Program-made: the position numbers and the translations under genes
Source: Blautia sp.
GTDB lineage: Bacteria; Bacillota; Clostridia; Lachnospirales; Lachnospiraceae
Direction of reading: 5' to 3'
DNA: 62,644 nt
Assembly: GCA_023667395.1 (NCBI GenBank)
Contig: JAMPAC010000014.1
Location: 1-62,644 of the forward strand
The notes under the pieces: generated by a model
Seen by the model: only the letters and a program-made list of their open reading frames with translations
Told to the model about the DNA's origin: nothing
Databases searched by the model: none
Shown: one piece after another, positions 17,631 through 26,193 of the stretch
How positions within the stretch are numbered: position 1 is the first letter of the stretch
Layout of the letters: every line of letters begins with the position of its first letter

Positions 17631-18197
17631 TCACGGCCACTCTATCTTGATATCAGGATACCTTCTATAATGGTTCAGCACTTCCGAAAGATCTTCCTGC
17701 TCCGTCTTTACTCTTTCGGTCTTTCCATTCTTCAGTTCCAGACATATGTAATAATAAACAGTCCTTTTGGAATGTTCCTTCTCCGTATAGGCCCGGACGA
17801 TCTCTGTATTTTCCACCACTACGCAGCGCATGTCATGGCTGAATGTCCGATGCTGACCGAACCACATATTGCCGATCTTCTCAGCGCTGTCGAACTCCTG
17901 GTCCAGCTGCGCCATGGTAACCTCGGGGTGTTTTGCCAGAAAGCGTTCCACATTCTTGCCCACGGAGTCCACGATCGATCGGATGATGAGCCCCACGCTG
18001 ATCACCAGCATGATAAGCCCTATGGCGCTCATGCCGTAGATATTACTCACGGACTCATCCCGCAAGGGCGGCCTCCCCTGCAATAACGCCAGGACAGAAG
18101 GCCCATACCAACAAAGCGGAGCAATCGCCAGCACCAGGCACACCGCCAGCCAAAGTCCTGAACTCGTCCATGACTTGATCGTTAATTTCTTTACCAT
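17631..18197 (-). CDS. two-helix membrane protein of unknown function
   Basis: 188 residues. Membrane helices lie near 13-31 (GLWLAVCLVLAIAPLCWYG) and 56-76 (MSAIGLIMLVISVGLIIRS), followed by a soluble part of about 110 residues (NVERFLAKHPEVTMAQLDQEF onward) with alternating charged and beta-like segments. The family is not recognised with certainty. The start is set by GGAGG eight bases before ATG 18197. It lies just downstream of the AAA/nuclease gene on the same strand, 41 bases away, but there is no reason to link their functions. Confidence 0.7.
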   Translation of the reverse strand: MVKKLTIKSWTSSGLWLAVCLVLAIAPLCWYGPSVLALLQGRPPLRDESVSNIYGMSAIGLIMLVISVGLIIRSIVDSVGKNVERFLAKHPEVTMAQLDQEFDSAEKIGNMWFGQHRTFSHDMRCVVVENTEIVRAYTEKEHSKRTVYYYICLELKNGKTERVKTEQEDLSEVLNHYRRYPDIKIEWP

Positions 18198-18238
18198 TCT
18201 CTTATCCTCCCTGCATACTATGATATGTTCCGTATATC

Positions 18239-19957
18239 CTATATATCCGTTTCCTCGCTGCCTATCAGCACTTTCTTCCCGCAAAAGGCAAATCCATATT
18301 TACGGATCCGCTCCACCGGGATCCCTTTTGCCGTCAGCGACGCCTGATAACCACGCTCCCCGATCTGCCGCAGGGCCGACTGCACCGTGTCTGACAGTTC
18401 TTTCTCCCTGGCGTCCTGCACCTTGAATTCCAGGATGATGGCATCGTCCCTTGACGCATCCCTGGGCTCCAGCATCACGTCGTACCTGCCAAAGCCGCTT
18501 TCACGGTTGGACGTGATTACATAGCGGTCCGTCAGCTTCACCATCAGCCCCAGCACAAACCCGTGGTAGAAACGTTCCGGAGCCTGACCCATTTCCCCCT
18601 GGACGCCCCTGCCTGTGTCAAAATAGCTGAACATCTCCAGCGTCACCCTGTTCATGTAGGTGTTCATGGCCAACTCGTCACCCAGAAGCAGCGCACGGAT
18701 GAAATCATCATAACCGGCGGAAGGATTGTCAAACCATCCGCGAACCATGGCACGGAACATGACACGAACCTCGAAATTGGTCAGTTCCAGTTCATAGTCC
18801 TCCCGCCACTCGCCATATTCCGTGGCATATGCCTCATAATGCTTCACTTTCAGGTAGCCGCTGGCAAGGAGCAGGCTCCAGACCGCGTTATTTCCCAGGG
18901 ACAACTGGTTATATACAATCTGTTCGTCAATCTCCACCCGGATGCTCTCCCCCTGAAGCAGGCGCTCGAACGTCTTTTTTACCTCAGGGCTCCCCTCGCG
19001 GAGCAGCTTGCCCACCAATCTGTTGGAACTGGTGTTGGCCCAGTAGACCCCCACTTTTTTCTCATCGAGGAAGTTGAGGATGGACCATGGATTATAAATG
19101 TCCCTCATATTGCCAAAAGTAAATCCGTCATACCAATCCTTGACCTGCTGTTTCTGCGCTGACAGGCCGTACTCTTCCAGGGCTGCAAACACTTCCTCCT
19201 CCGTGAAGCCAAAACTGTCAGAATAAATGTCCGAAGTAGTGGTCACCACTTTCAGATTGTTTAAGTCCGAAAAAATGGACTCTTTGCTGACCCGGGTGAT
19301 GCCTGTCATAACGGCCCGCTCCATACAGGGGTTCGTTTTAAATGTGGCGCCGAACAGATTTCTGGTAAAGGCCGTCAGTTCCTCCCAGTAGCCTTCTATA
19401 TACGCTTCCTGCATGGGCGTGTCGTACTCGTCCAGCAGGATGATCGCTTTTTTGCCATAATGCCGCATCAGGAGGCGGGATAAAAGGTTCAGCGACTCCG
19501 CCGCCACATAATCCTCCATATCAGCCGAAACGGCCCGATATAACTCTTTCTCCCTTTGGCTCAATTTTTCACTGTCCAGCAGGAATTCGTACTGTCTGTA
19601 TAAATCCGCAATGATCCAGCAGATCCGTTTCCTGGCGCCTGGGTAGGAGGACTCCTTTACTTTCGCAAAACTGAGGGCGATCACCGGATACGTCCCCTGC
19701 AGCAGGCGGTACTTTTCCTCCTGCCAGATGGAAAGCCCCTCGAACAGGTCGCCCCGTCCGGCATAATTGACAGAAAAGAACTGCTCCAGCATACTCATGT
19801 TCAGCGTCTTGCCAAAACGCCTGGGGCGGGTGATCAGGGTCACGCTGTCGCCCCTCTCCCACCACTGCCGTATAAATCCTGTTTTATCGATATAGAAATA
19901 TCCTTCCCGTCTGATCGTCTCGTAATCCTGATTGCCAATCCCTATAGTCCTTGCCAT
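18239..19957 (-). CDS. AAA-ATPase-like plus PD-(D/E)XK protein
   Basis: 572 residues. The N-terminal part matches the AAA-ATPase-like family: YIDKTGFI, the Walker A RPRRFGKT (44-51) and the Walker-B-like AIILLDEYDTPM. The C-terminal part has a degenerate PD-(D/E)XK nuclease core, GRYDVMLEP then ILEFKVQ. Genes of this kind are common and multi-copy in Lachnospiraceae and Bacteroidetes. They have been annotated as transposase-like, but the cellular role is unknown. The start at 19957 follows GAGAGGTGGAAC; the longer in-frame start at 20026 lacks a site. No inverted repeats bound it here. Confidence 0.85.
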   Translation of the reverse strand: MARTIGIGNQDYETIRREGYFYIDKTGFIRQWWERGDSVTLITRPRRFGKTLNMSMLEQFFSVNYAGRGDLFEGLSIWQEEKYRLLQGTYPVIALSFAKVKESSYPGARKRICWIIADLYRQYEFLLDSEKLSQREKELYRAVSADMEDYVAAESLNLLSRLLMRHYGKKAIILLDEYDTPMQEAYIEGYWEELTAFTRNLFGATFKTNPCMERAVMTGITRVSKESIFSDLNNLKVVTTTSDIYSDSFGFTEEEVFAALEEYGLSAQKQQVKDWYDGFTFGNMRDIYNPWSILNFLDEKKVGVYWANTSSNRLVGKLLREGSPEVKKTFERLLQGESIRVEIDEQIVYNQLSLGNNAVWSLLLASGYLKVKHYEAYATEYGEWREDYELELTNFEVRVMFRAMVRGWFDNPSAGYDDFIRALLLGDELAMNTYMNRVTLEMFSYFDTGRGVQGEMGQAPERFYHGFVLGLMVKLTDRYVITSNRESGFGRYDVMLEPRDASRDDAIILEFKVQDAREKELSDTVQSALRQIGERGYQASLTAKGIPVERIRKYGFAFCGKKVLIGSEETDI

Positions 19958-20226
19958 GTTCCACCTCTCTCCGGCTGTTTCGCCGTCATGTTCCGATGAC
20001 CTGCCGACTGCCCTTAATAAGGTCATTTTATCACGAAATGCTCTTTCTTACAACAACAAAATACCGGAATTTTGTTTTGCATTTCCAAAGGCTCCCACCG
20101 TGATTCCCTGTTTAATCTACCGAACAGCCTTTCTGCTCTCACAAAATATCCATATACCAAAAACCACATTTGTGTTATACTGGAGAGCGAGGGGATAACT
20201 CAGAATGAAAGGGAAGCGATACTATT
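19958..20226. promoter_or_regulatory. divergent intergenic space
   Basis: 269 bases between divergent genes, presumably holding promoters for both. The T/A-rich TTGTGTTATACT near 20168-20180 is a possible -10 region for the MATE gene. I see no clear operator. Confidence 0.3.
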
Positions 20227-21609
20227 ATGGAAAATGCTGAAAAAACAGAACTCTTTGAAAAGATGCCCATTCCCAAAGCGGTGATGACGCTGGCGATCCC
20301 AACGATCCTCAGTTCCCTGGTCATGGTCATCTACAATCTGGCCGACACTTATTTCGTGGGAATACTGAACGATTCCGTGCAGAATGCTGCAGTGACCCTG
20401 GCGGCGCCGGTGCTGCTTGCCTTCAACGCCGTCAACAATCTCTTCGGCGTGGGCTCCTCCAGCATGATGAGCCGGGGGCTTGGCGCCAAGGACTACGATA
20501 CGGTCTACCGCAGTTCCGCCCTGGGCTTCTACTGCGCGCTGATCTGCGGGCTGCTCTTTTCCACGCTGTATAGTGTTTTTCACACGCCCCTGCTCTCCAT
20601 GTTGGGTGCAGACAGCCAGACCGTCTCCGCCACCGGCGATTACCTGATGTGGACGGTCAGTTTCGGGGCTGCCCCGGCCATCCTGAATGTAGTCATGGCC
20701 TATCTGGTGCGGGCGGAAGGTTCCTCCCTCCACGCCAGCCTGGGCACTATGAGCGGCTGCCTTTTAAATATGATCCTGGATCCCATTTTCATCCTGCCAT
20801 GGGGACTGAACATGGGCGCGGCGGGAGCGGGATGTGCCACATTCCTGTCCAACTGCGTCGCCTGCATTTATTTCTTTGTGCTGTTATTCGTGAAACGGGG
20901 GCGGACCTATGTGTGCATCAGACCCTCCATGTTCCGTTTTCAAAAGAATATCGTGCTGGGAATCTTCGCCGTGGGGATCCCCGCCTCCATCCAGAACCTG
21001 CTGAACGTGACGGGAATGACCGTATTAAACAATTCCACCGCCTCCTACGGCGCGGACGCCGTGGCCGCCATGGGCATCTCCCAGAAGATCAACATGGTGC
21101 CCATGCAGGTTTCCATGGGGCTGTCCCAGGGCATTATGCCGCTGATCAGCTACAATTACGCCAGCGGCAATGTAAACCGGATGAAAAAGACGCTGACCTT
21201 CACCATGAAGATCACACTCTCTTTCATGGCGGTCATTTCCCTGGGTTATTACCTTGGGGCGGGATTCCTCATCACCCTTTTCATGAAAAATCCCGCCATC
21301 GTGGCATACGGAACCAGATTCCTCCGGGGGCTGTGCCTTGGGATGCCTTTCCTCTGTATGGATTTCCTGGCGGTGGGCGTGTTCCAGGCCTGCGGTCTGG
21401 GGCAGAAGTCCCTGGTCTTCGCCATCCTGCGCAAGATCGTCCTGGAGATCCCGGCGCTGTTTATCTTAAATTACCTTTTCCCGCTGTACGGACTGGCATA
21501 CGCCCAGCTGACCGCGGAAGTGATCCTGGCCATCGCGGCGGTGGTCGTCCTGGTCAGACTGTTCCAGAAGCTGCAGAGGGAGAGGGGCAGCGTCAGTTCT
21601 GCCTCATGA
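20227..21609 (+). CDS. MATE family efflux transporter
   Basis: 460 residues with 12 predicted membrane helices in two similar halves. The opening LFEKMPIPKAVMTLAIPTILSSLVMVIYNLADTYFVG-type sequence is characteristic of MATE exporters. They expel cationic drugs or metabolites using sodium or proton gradients. ATG 20227 follows GGGAAGCGATACTATT. The last 17 bases overlap the end of the convergent bile salt hydrolase gene. Export of bile acids or toxins is a possibility from context only. Confidence 0.92.
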   Translation: MENAEKTELFEKMPIPKAVMTLAIPTILSSLVMVIYNLADTYFVGILNDSVQNAAVTLAAPVLLAFNAVNNLFGVGSSSMMSRGLGAKDYDTVYRSSALGFYCALICGLLFSTLYSVFHTPLLSMLGADSQTVSATGDYLMWTVSFGAAPAILNVVMAYLVRAEGSSLHASLGTMSGCLLNMILDPIFILPWGLNMGAAGAGCATFLSNCVACIYFFVLLFVKRGRTYVCIRPSMFRFQKNIVLGIFAVGIPASIQNLLNVTGMTVLNNSTASYGADAVAAMGISQKINMVPMQVSMGLSQGIMPLISYNYASGNVNRMKKTLTFTMKITLSFMAVISLGYYLGAGFLITLFMKNPAIVAYGTRFLRGLCLGMPFLCMDFLAVGVFQACGLGQKSLVFAILRKIVLEIPALFILNYLFPLYGLAYAQLTAEVILAIAAVVVLVRLFQKLQRERGSVSSAS

Positions 21610-22567
21610 TCTGCTCGCCCTGGATGGGCGCGTAACGCACCAGGCTGATATCGTCAAGGTTCTCCTTGTGCATATCCACCGCAGTGATCTGATGGTTGTC
21701 GTAGGTAGTGTAATAATAGATTCCCTTGTCCGCGTTGCAGCAGCAGGTAAAAATGGTGATCTCATATTTTCCGTCCTTAAGTTCACAGCAGCCCCTCTGC
21801 TGGTCAACGGAACCCAGGATATGGAAAAACTGGCTCACGCTCTCGGCCTCCGAATCCCCGGAAACGGAATTCAGCTTCACAAAAGCCGCCCTGATAAAAC
21901 GGGACTGGGAGGACAGATCCCCGGGAAGCCCCAGCGCTCCCATGCCCCGGCTGTAAGCGGATAACTGCAGCTTGTCGCAGAAATGGTTCTGGGGTTCCTT
22001 AGGGGACAGGTTCATATAATTGTTCAGCTGGAACATCTGCTCCCCAAAGGGCGGGTTATTGGTCAGTATCCCCACCGGGTTGTCGTATACCTTAACGCCA
22101 TCCGCGACGGATTCCACCGTAACGGCCTCCTCCCGATCCGCAATGATCCAGTGAAGCTGCGCCAGGGGCAGTTTTTCACTAAAAGGGATGTTGGTCAGGT
22201 TGATCTTCTCCAACAGCGCCCTAGCCTCCTTTACCGTGGCGCACTGTGCCAGGATCCAGGGGATGAATTCAAACTGCGCCAGATTATCCTTGTCCGGCAT
22301 GGGGTTCTTGTAATCCGCGTTTCCCACAAAGTTCAGGCCTGCCATCCCAAGTCCCTTTTCGTTCACCGCCTCATAATAAAGGGGGCATTCCTCCTCCACA
22401 TGAGCCATGCCGATCATGGCGTAATGCTTCGCCATGATCCCCATATTGCGGAAGCGGAAAGGGTAATTGCGGGGCGTTATGGTGATCTCGTCCCCATAGG
22501 AAAACTCATAATCCAGCGTCCTCCCAAAATAGAAATCCTTTGTCCGATATGTTGCTGCTGTACACAT
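21593..22567 (-). CDS. bsh: choloylglycine hydrolase family (bile salt hydrolase type)
   Basis: A 324-residue N-terminal nucleophile hydrolase. Removal of Met1 exposes Cys2, the nucleophile. Other catalytic positions align with the Clostridium perfringens enzyme: Arg16, Asp19, Asn79 (GLNF), Asn170 (LTN) and Arg223 (SRFIR). The close match in GLPGD, SRFIRAAF and GIYYYTTYDNHQI favours bile salt hydrolase over penicillin V acylase. It deconjugates glycine or taurine from bile salts. No signal peptide, so it is cytoplasmic. It is preceded by a full copy (A) of the structured leader element, which ends just before its AGGAGG. It overlaps the MATE gene end to end by 17 bases. Confidence 0.92.
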   Translation of the reverse strand: MCTAATYRTKDFYFGRTLDYEFSYGDEITITPRNYPFRFRNMGIMAKHYAMIGMAHVEEECPLYYEAVNEKGLGMAGLNFVGNADYKNPMPDKDNLAQFEFIPWILAQCATVKEARALLEKINLTNIPFSEKLPLAQLHWIIADREEAVTVESVADGVKVYDNPVGILTNNPPFGEQMFQLNNYMNLSPKEPQNHFCDKLQLSAYSRGMGALGLPGDLSSQSRFIRAAFVKLNSVSGDSEAESVSQFFHILGSVDQQRGCCELKDGKYEITIFTCCCNADKGIYYYTTYDNHQITAVDMHKENLDDISLVRYAPIQGEQIMRQN

Positions 22568-22580
22568 AATATAACCTCCT

Positions 22581-22730
22581 ATTCAATTGCCGCTTGCGGC
22601 AATTTGTTCCGGTCTCTTCACTTCAATGCCCTTGTCCTGAAAGAAATTTTCATCTGCATAAACCGCAGCTGGAAATTTCTTTCATGTGCCGCTCTCTGGC
22701 ACATTGCATTTACCGTTCCGAGACTGTTTT
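22581..22730 (-). repeat. copy A (full length) of dispersed structured leader element
   Basis: On the minus strand it begins AAAAACAGTCTCGGAACGG. GTCTC (22720-22724) pairs with GAGAC (22612-22616), and AATGC (22706-22710) pairs with GCATT (22625-22629). The interior has two hairpins: GTGCC/GGCAC, and a long GAAAGAAATTT/AAATTTCTTTC stem. It ends in a perfect hairpin AATTGCCGC-AA-GCGGCAATT (22585-22604), immediately before AGGAGG of the bile salt hydrolase gene. Confidence 0.85.
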
Positions 22731-22731
22731 T

Positions 22732-22768
22732 ATTCAATTGCCGCTTGCGGCAATTTGTTTTGGTCTCT
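22732..22768 (-). repeat. truncated copy A' joined in tandem to copy A
   Basis: Only the 3' part is present: GAGACCAAAACAAATTGCC followed by the same AATTGCCGC hairpin. The hairpin runs straight into the AAAAACAG start of copy A. This junction suggests the unit runs from AAAAACAGTC to GCAATTGAAT. Confidence 0.8.
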
Positions 22769-22818
22769 GTTGTTTTCTTTTCTTTAAAGTATGACACAAA
22801 TTTTAAAATATATCACCC

Positions 22819-24171
22819 CTATTCCGGCAGGTATCTCTGGTATAGCGCCACATGGTCGGCGATGCAGGACCATGTGGTGCCTGCGCCTGCGGTCACGCAG
22901 AGGTATTCCCGCCCGCTGTGATCCGCCGCCAGGCTTGCGGCGCAGTGCAGGGACTGATCCACAAAGCCCGTCTTGGCGCACAGCACCTCGCCGTGGGTAT
23001 CCCTGTCCTCGATCCGCCGCAGGAACAGGTTGGACATATCAATTCCCTCGGGATGCACCGTCGTGGGTGTAGTGGCGCGGCGGTGCTCTGAAAGCGCCTG
23101 CCGGCAGAGTGCATTGTCCGCTGCCTCTTTCAGGATCACCGCCATATCATAAACGGTACTGTAATGGTTCTGGTCATAGAGCCCTATACAGTTGGTAAAA
23201 TGGGTGGTCTCCGACAGCCCCAGTTCCTCCAGCTTCGCATTCATCATATCCACAAACGCCTCCTGGGAACCCGCCACATAATATGCCAGGCCAAGAGCCG
23301 CGTCCGCGCCGGAGGGCATCGCCGTACCGTAAAACAGATCTGTCAGCGGTATTTCCTCCCCCACCTCGAATCCCACGCTGCTGCAGTCATGGATAAAAGA
23401 ATAATCCGTAATGTCAATGGTCATTGTAAAAGTATCGTCCAGATCCGCGATATGTTCCGCCGCCACCAGCAGCGTAAGGATCTTCGTCATGGAAGCCGGA
23501 TTGATCCGCTCCCATCCGCCCTTCTGCGCCAGGATCTCCCCGTTCCCCACATCAATGATAATGCCGTAGGGACTGATGATGCTGTCGCTGAAACCGTCAG
23601 TACTCTCCGTGGTATGCGCCTCAAATGCCTGCGGCGCCGCCGGAAGCACAGAGCCGATAACAGCATCCGGATCAGGCCGTGCCCCGTCCATTGCCGGAAA
23701 ATCACCCGGCTGTGTCTGCTGCGGAGCCGTTGAAACCGCCGTCTGCATCATCTCCAACAGTGTCTGGCTGTCTTCTGTATCATTGGCAATCTCTCCCTGC
23801 CCCGGCAGCGATTCCACAGGATTTCCATTTCCTCCCTCCTGATCCCCTTTTGAACGCACCGCCTTAGCGATTCCAACTGCCAGAAGAATAATGCACAGCA
23901 CAACTGCGACCGCCGCACACGGCACACCGTACCGAAACATCATTTCCCGCCGGTGTTTTTCCCTCTTCATCTGTTCGATCCGCTGTCTGCGCCTCCGCTG
24001 CCTTTCCTCTTCCTTTCTCTGCTCCTCAATCCATTCTTCTTCCGTCCATCCCTCCTCCTGCCAATCCTCATTCTGCCAGTCAGCGCTCAACTGAATTCCC
24101 TGCTGCGGCATATTCTGTTGTCCGATGTTCTGCTGCGTTCTTCCCTGTTCTTCTTTATCCTGCTGTATCAT
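22819..24171 (-). CDS. membrane-anchored D-alanyl-D-alanine carboxypeptidase (peptidase S11)
   Basis: 450 residues. A Gln/Glu/Arg-rich cytoplasmic stretch (1-80) with Trp repeats, one membrane helix (about 82-103), a low-complexity spacer, then the S11 domain (about 195-450). The SxxK motif is SMTK (Ser227, Lys230) and the KTG motif is present as CAKTG. The SxN position reads PSGAD, so Asn is replaced by Ala. It trims the terminal D-Ala of peptidoglycan stem peptides. Most family members have a signal peptide and C-terminal anchor; this one is N-terminally anchored. The start is uncertain, since no clear ribosome site precedes ATG 24171. Confidence 0.85.
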   Translation of the reverse strand: MIQQDKEEQGRTQQNIGQQNMPQQGIQLSADWQNEDWQEEGWTEEEWIEEQRKEEERQRRRRQRIEQMKREKHRREMMFRYGVPCAAVAVVLCIILLAVGIAKAVRSKGDQEGGNGNPVESLPGQGEIANDTEDSQTLLEMMQTAVSTAPQQTQPGDFPAMDGARPDPDAVIGSVLPAAPQAFEAHTTESTDGFSDSIISPYGIIIDVGNGEILAQKGGWERINPASMTKILTLLVAAEHIADLDDTFTMTIDITDYSFIHDCSSVGFEVGEEIPLTDLFYGTAMPSGADAALGLAYYVAGSQEAFVDMMNAKLEELGLSETTHFTNCIGLYDQNHYSTVYDMAVILKEAADNALCRQALSEHRRATTPTTVHPEGIDMSNLFLRRIEDRDTHGEVLCAKTGFVDQSLHCAASLAADHSGREYLCVTAGAGTTWSCIADHVALYQRYLPE

Positions 24172-24420
24172 GTTCTGTTTTCTCTGTTTTGCCTCTGCTG
24201 TATCATGTTCTCTTTGGCGTCACTGCGCCCCGTTCCGCCGTTCTCCGCCCTGTCGTGTTCTGTCCTGCCACGCTCTCTGTTCCGTTGCTTCTGATTCTGC
24301 TGTTCCTCTCTGTACTGCACCCTGTTCTGGCGTGTTCCATTCCGCTGCTCTACACTTTATCCCGTTCCGTTGTTCTCTCTTTCTGTTTTGTCCGCTTTAC
24401 ATTCTTTCCTTTCCGTTAAA
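24172..24420 (-). other. low-complexity GAACA-rich tract without a gene
   Basis: About 250 bases in which the minus strand is built from short, imperfect units such as GGAACA, CAGAAC and GAGAACA. It extends the Gln/Glu/Arg codon pattern of the following gene, but stop codons interrupt every frame, including a TGA in the frame of ATG 24171 near 24220. It may be slippage-prone DNA that once extended the coding region. Confidence 0.55.
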
Positions 24421-24460
24421 TGTAAAAATATTCAGGACATCCCAAACAATGCGTTTCATC

Positions 24461-25135
24461 TTAATCCGTCAAATTTACTGCCGCCACAAAACGCTCATAC
24501 CGCTGGTCAAACTGCTCATAAAAATCCCGCTCCGTATCATATTCCGCCAGATAAAACACCTGTAGCAGCGCCATATTGACCTGCTTTGCCAGCGCTTCAT
24601 CCTGACAAGTTCCCACCAATGCCTCCAGATCGTTCAAAAGATAATGCCACCTGCAGAGAAACGCATGGTTCTTCCCCTGCTGCGGTGTGTCGATCCACTT
24701 GCTGACTTTCACCTTGGACCGATTCCCGGCGGGACACTCATGGATCTGAAGCATATATTTAAAGTCGCCGTTTTCATAATACCTGCCCAGGGGGAACAGC
24801 CTGCAGATCCCCGGCCGGAAAGCATGGATGCCGCATCGTCCCTGCGGATCCAGGAAAGCGCACGCCTCCCCCTGTCCCGCCATTTTCAGGTTGGGCAGGA
24901 TACAGCCGTCCACCACGTTCCATTCCACTTTCCCCTCTCCCAGCAGGATCTCCAGCCTTTTACCCAGTCCCGCCTGCAGCCTGTATATGTCATAGGGATC
25001 CAGGATAACGGAACTGCCCATGCCCCGACAGCAGTCCGAGCAGCCGGGACACCCATGACAGTCCGCTTTCACCATATCGTTTGCACCGTATAACCGTCCG
25101 TCCGAAATTTCCGCAAGGCTTACATTTCTTTTCAA
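24461..25135 (-). CDS. YkgJ-type cysteine-cluster protein
   Basis: About 224 residues. The core CHGCPGCSDCCRGMGSSVIL, then GRCGIHAFRPGICRLFPLG, is the cysteine cluster of the YkgJ/CxxCxxCC family, thought to hold zinc or an iron-sulfur cluster; function is unknown. Later cysteines (HECPAG, FLCRWHY) add to the set. The start is not certain: TTG 25135 has GGGAG seven bases before it, while an upstream TTG at 25159 has no site. It is the last of four same-strand genes (ybaK, mtnA, GH43, this). Confidence 0.8.
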   Translation of the reverse strand: MKRNVSLAEISDGRLYGANDMVKADCHGCPGCSDCCRGMGSSVILDPYDIYRLQAGLGKRLEILLGEGKVEWNVVDGCILPNLKMAGQGEACAFLDPQGRCGIHAFRPGICRLFPLGRYYENGDFKYMLQIHECPAGNRSKVKVSKWIDTPQQGKNHAFLCRWHYLLNDLEALVGTCQDEALAKQVNMALLQVFYLAEYDTERDFYEQFDQRYERFVAAVNLTD

Positions 25136-25185
25136 AATCCCGCTCCCTTTTCCCGTCAAAAACGCTTATTTCCCATCCGGATTTC

Positions 25186-26082
25186 CTATTCCCGGCATCC
25201 GTATTTGTCCGCAAGCCTCCGATATTCCTCCTCCGTTATGGGAATGACGCCGCCGTGGCGTTTCCTGGTCTGTCCCATATCGAACTCGCTGTCCTTAAGG
25301 ATTCGGAACTCCCCGCCTGCCAGGTCATCCGTCACCAGGGGAAGATAACCTTTTCCCTCGGCAAAGCGATCCACAATCAGGCACCATTCCTGCCGGTCGT
25401 TAAACCGGAAGATCTCCGGTCCCTCCACCCCGTATAAGTTCGCAAGTGTGTCAGACTTTACCTCTTTGAAATCCTCCGGATGCAGGGTTTTGCTGCAATC
25501 CACGCAGATCGTTTTCACGGTTTCATCCTTGGTGTAACGGTAATATCCCTCTTCCGTGCGGATGATCGTGCTGTCTATCACATGGTTTTCCTTTTCCAGA
25601 AAGAGAAAAGCCTCCGTGAAATTCTCAAAATCCCTGGTGTGGGAAGCGTATATCCTCTGCTTTCCGTCCACCATGGACGCCCAGAATACCAGCGCCGCAT
25701 CCTGCTCCTCGTCATAAACTGCCTCCGGCGCCCAGACGCAGCCCGCTCCCTCCACACCAATGGTGTGGGCTTTGGGTCCCTGCCAGTTGACCAGATCGGA
25801 AGATTTCCACACAAGCATGTCCCTGCTTCCGTTATACTGCGCCGTCTCCCAGCCCTTTCCCGCCTCTATCCGCAGGTCGGTGGCGATCAGGTAGAACATA
25901 TCCGGGGTGCGGATCAGGAAAGGATCCCTTGCCCCTTTCTCCCCGATCCCGCTTCTCAGCATGGGCTGACCAGCCTGCAGGTCATTCCAGTGCAGCCCGT
26001 CACGGCTTAAGGAAAAGTAAATCTGCTCCCCGTCTTTCTGTTCCCCAATAAAATGTACGAATAAGTAACCTGTGTATTTCAT
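25186..26082 (-). CDS. GH43-like five-bladed propeller glycosidase
   Basis: 298 residues with the repeating blade pattern of family 43 glycosidases (FSLSRDGLHWNDL, VWKSSDLVNWQGP, ASHTRDFENFTEAF). Likely catalytic acids are Asp53 (ARDPF), Asp170 (HVIDSTI) and Glu223 (VEGPEIF); WAPE is also typical. Such enzymes release arabinose or xylose from plant polysaccharides. There is no signal peptide, so it would act on imported oligosaccharides. ATG 26082 is preceded by AAGGGGTCAACGG and, just upstream, by copy D of the structured leader element. Exact substrate cannot be read by eye. Confidence 0.85.
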   Translation of the reverse strand: MKYTGYLFVHFIGEQKDGEQIYFSLSRDGLHWNDLQAGQPMLRSGIGEKGARDPFLIRTPDMFYLIATDLRIEAGKGWETAQYNGSRDMLVWKSSDLVNWQGPKAHTIGVEGAGCVWAPEAVYDEEQDAALVFWASMVDGKQRIYASHTRDFENFTEAFLFLEKENHVIDSTIIRTEEGYYRYTKDETVKTICVDCSKTLHPEDFKEVKSDTLANLYGVEGPEIFRFNDRQEWCLIVDRFAEGKGYLPLVTDDLAGGEFRILKDSEFDMGQTRKRHGGVIPITEEEYRRLADKYGCRE

Positions 26083-26096
26083 CCGTTGACCCCTTT

Positions 26097-26180
26097 CATT
26101 CCAGCTGCCGCCTGTGGCAGTTCATTCCGGTCTCCGCACTGTAACGCCCCGTCCTTTGCGTTTCCGGCTTTGAGACTGAT
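26097..26180 (-). repeat. copy D of dispersed structured leader element
   Basis: Minus strand: CAGTCTC, where GTCTC (26172-26176) pairs with GAGAC (26130-26134). The inner helix is AACGC (26158-26162) with GCGTT (26143-26147), where copies A and C have AATGC/GCATT: a compensating pair change. The 3' hairpin is CTGCC/GGCAG (26103-26119). It lies 14 bases before the GH43 start codon. Confidence 0.7.
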
Positions 26181-26193
26181 TCCAAATTCTGCA

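Noticed and set aside
18239-19957. The AAA/PD-(D/E)XK gene as an insertion sequence
   Set aside because: No terminal inverted repeats or target duplications are visible around it.
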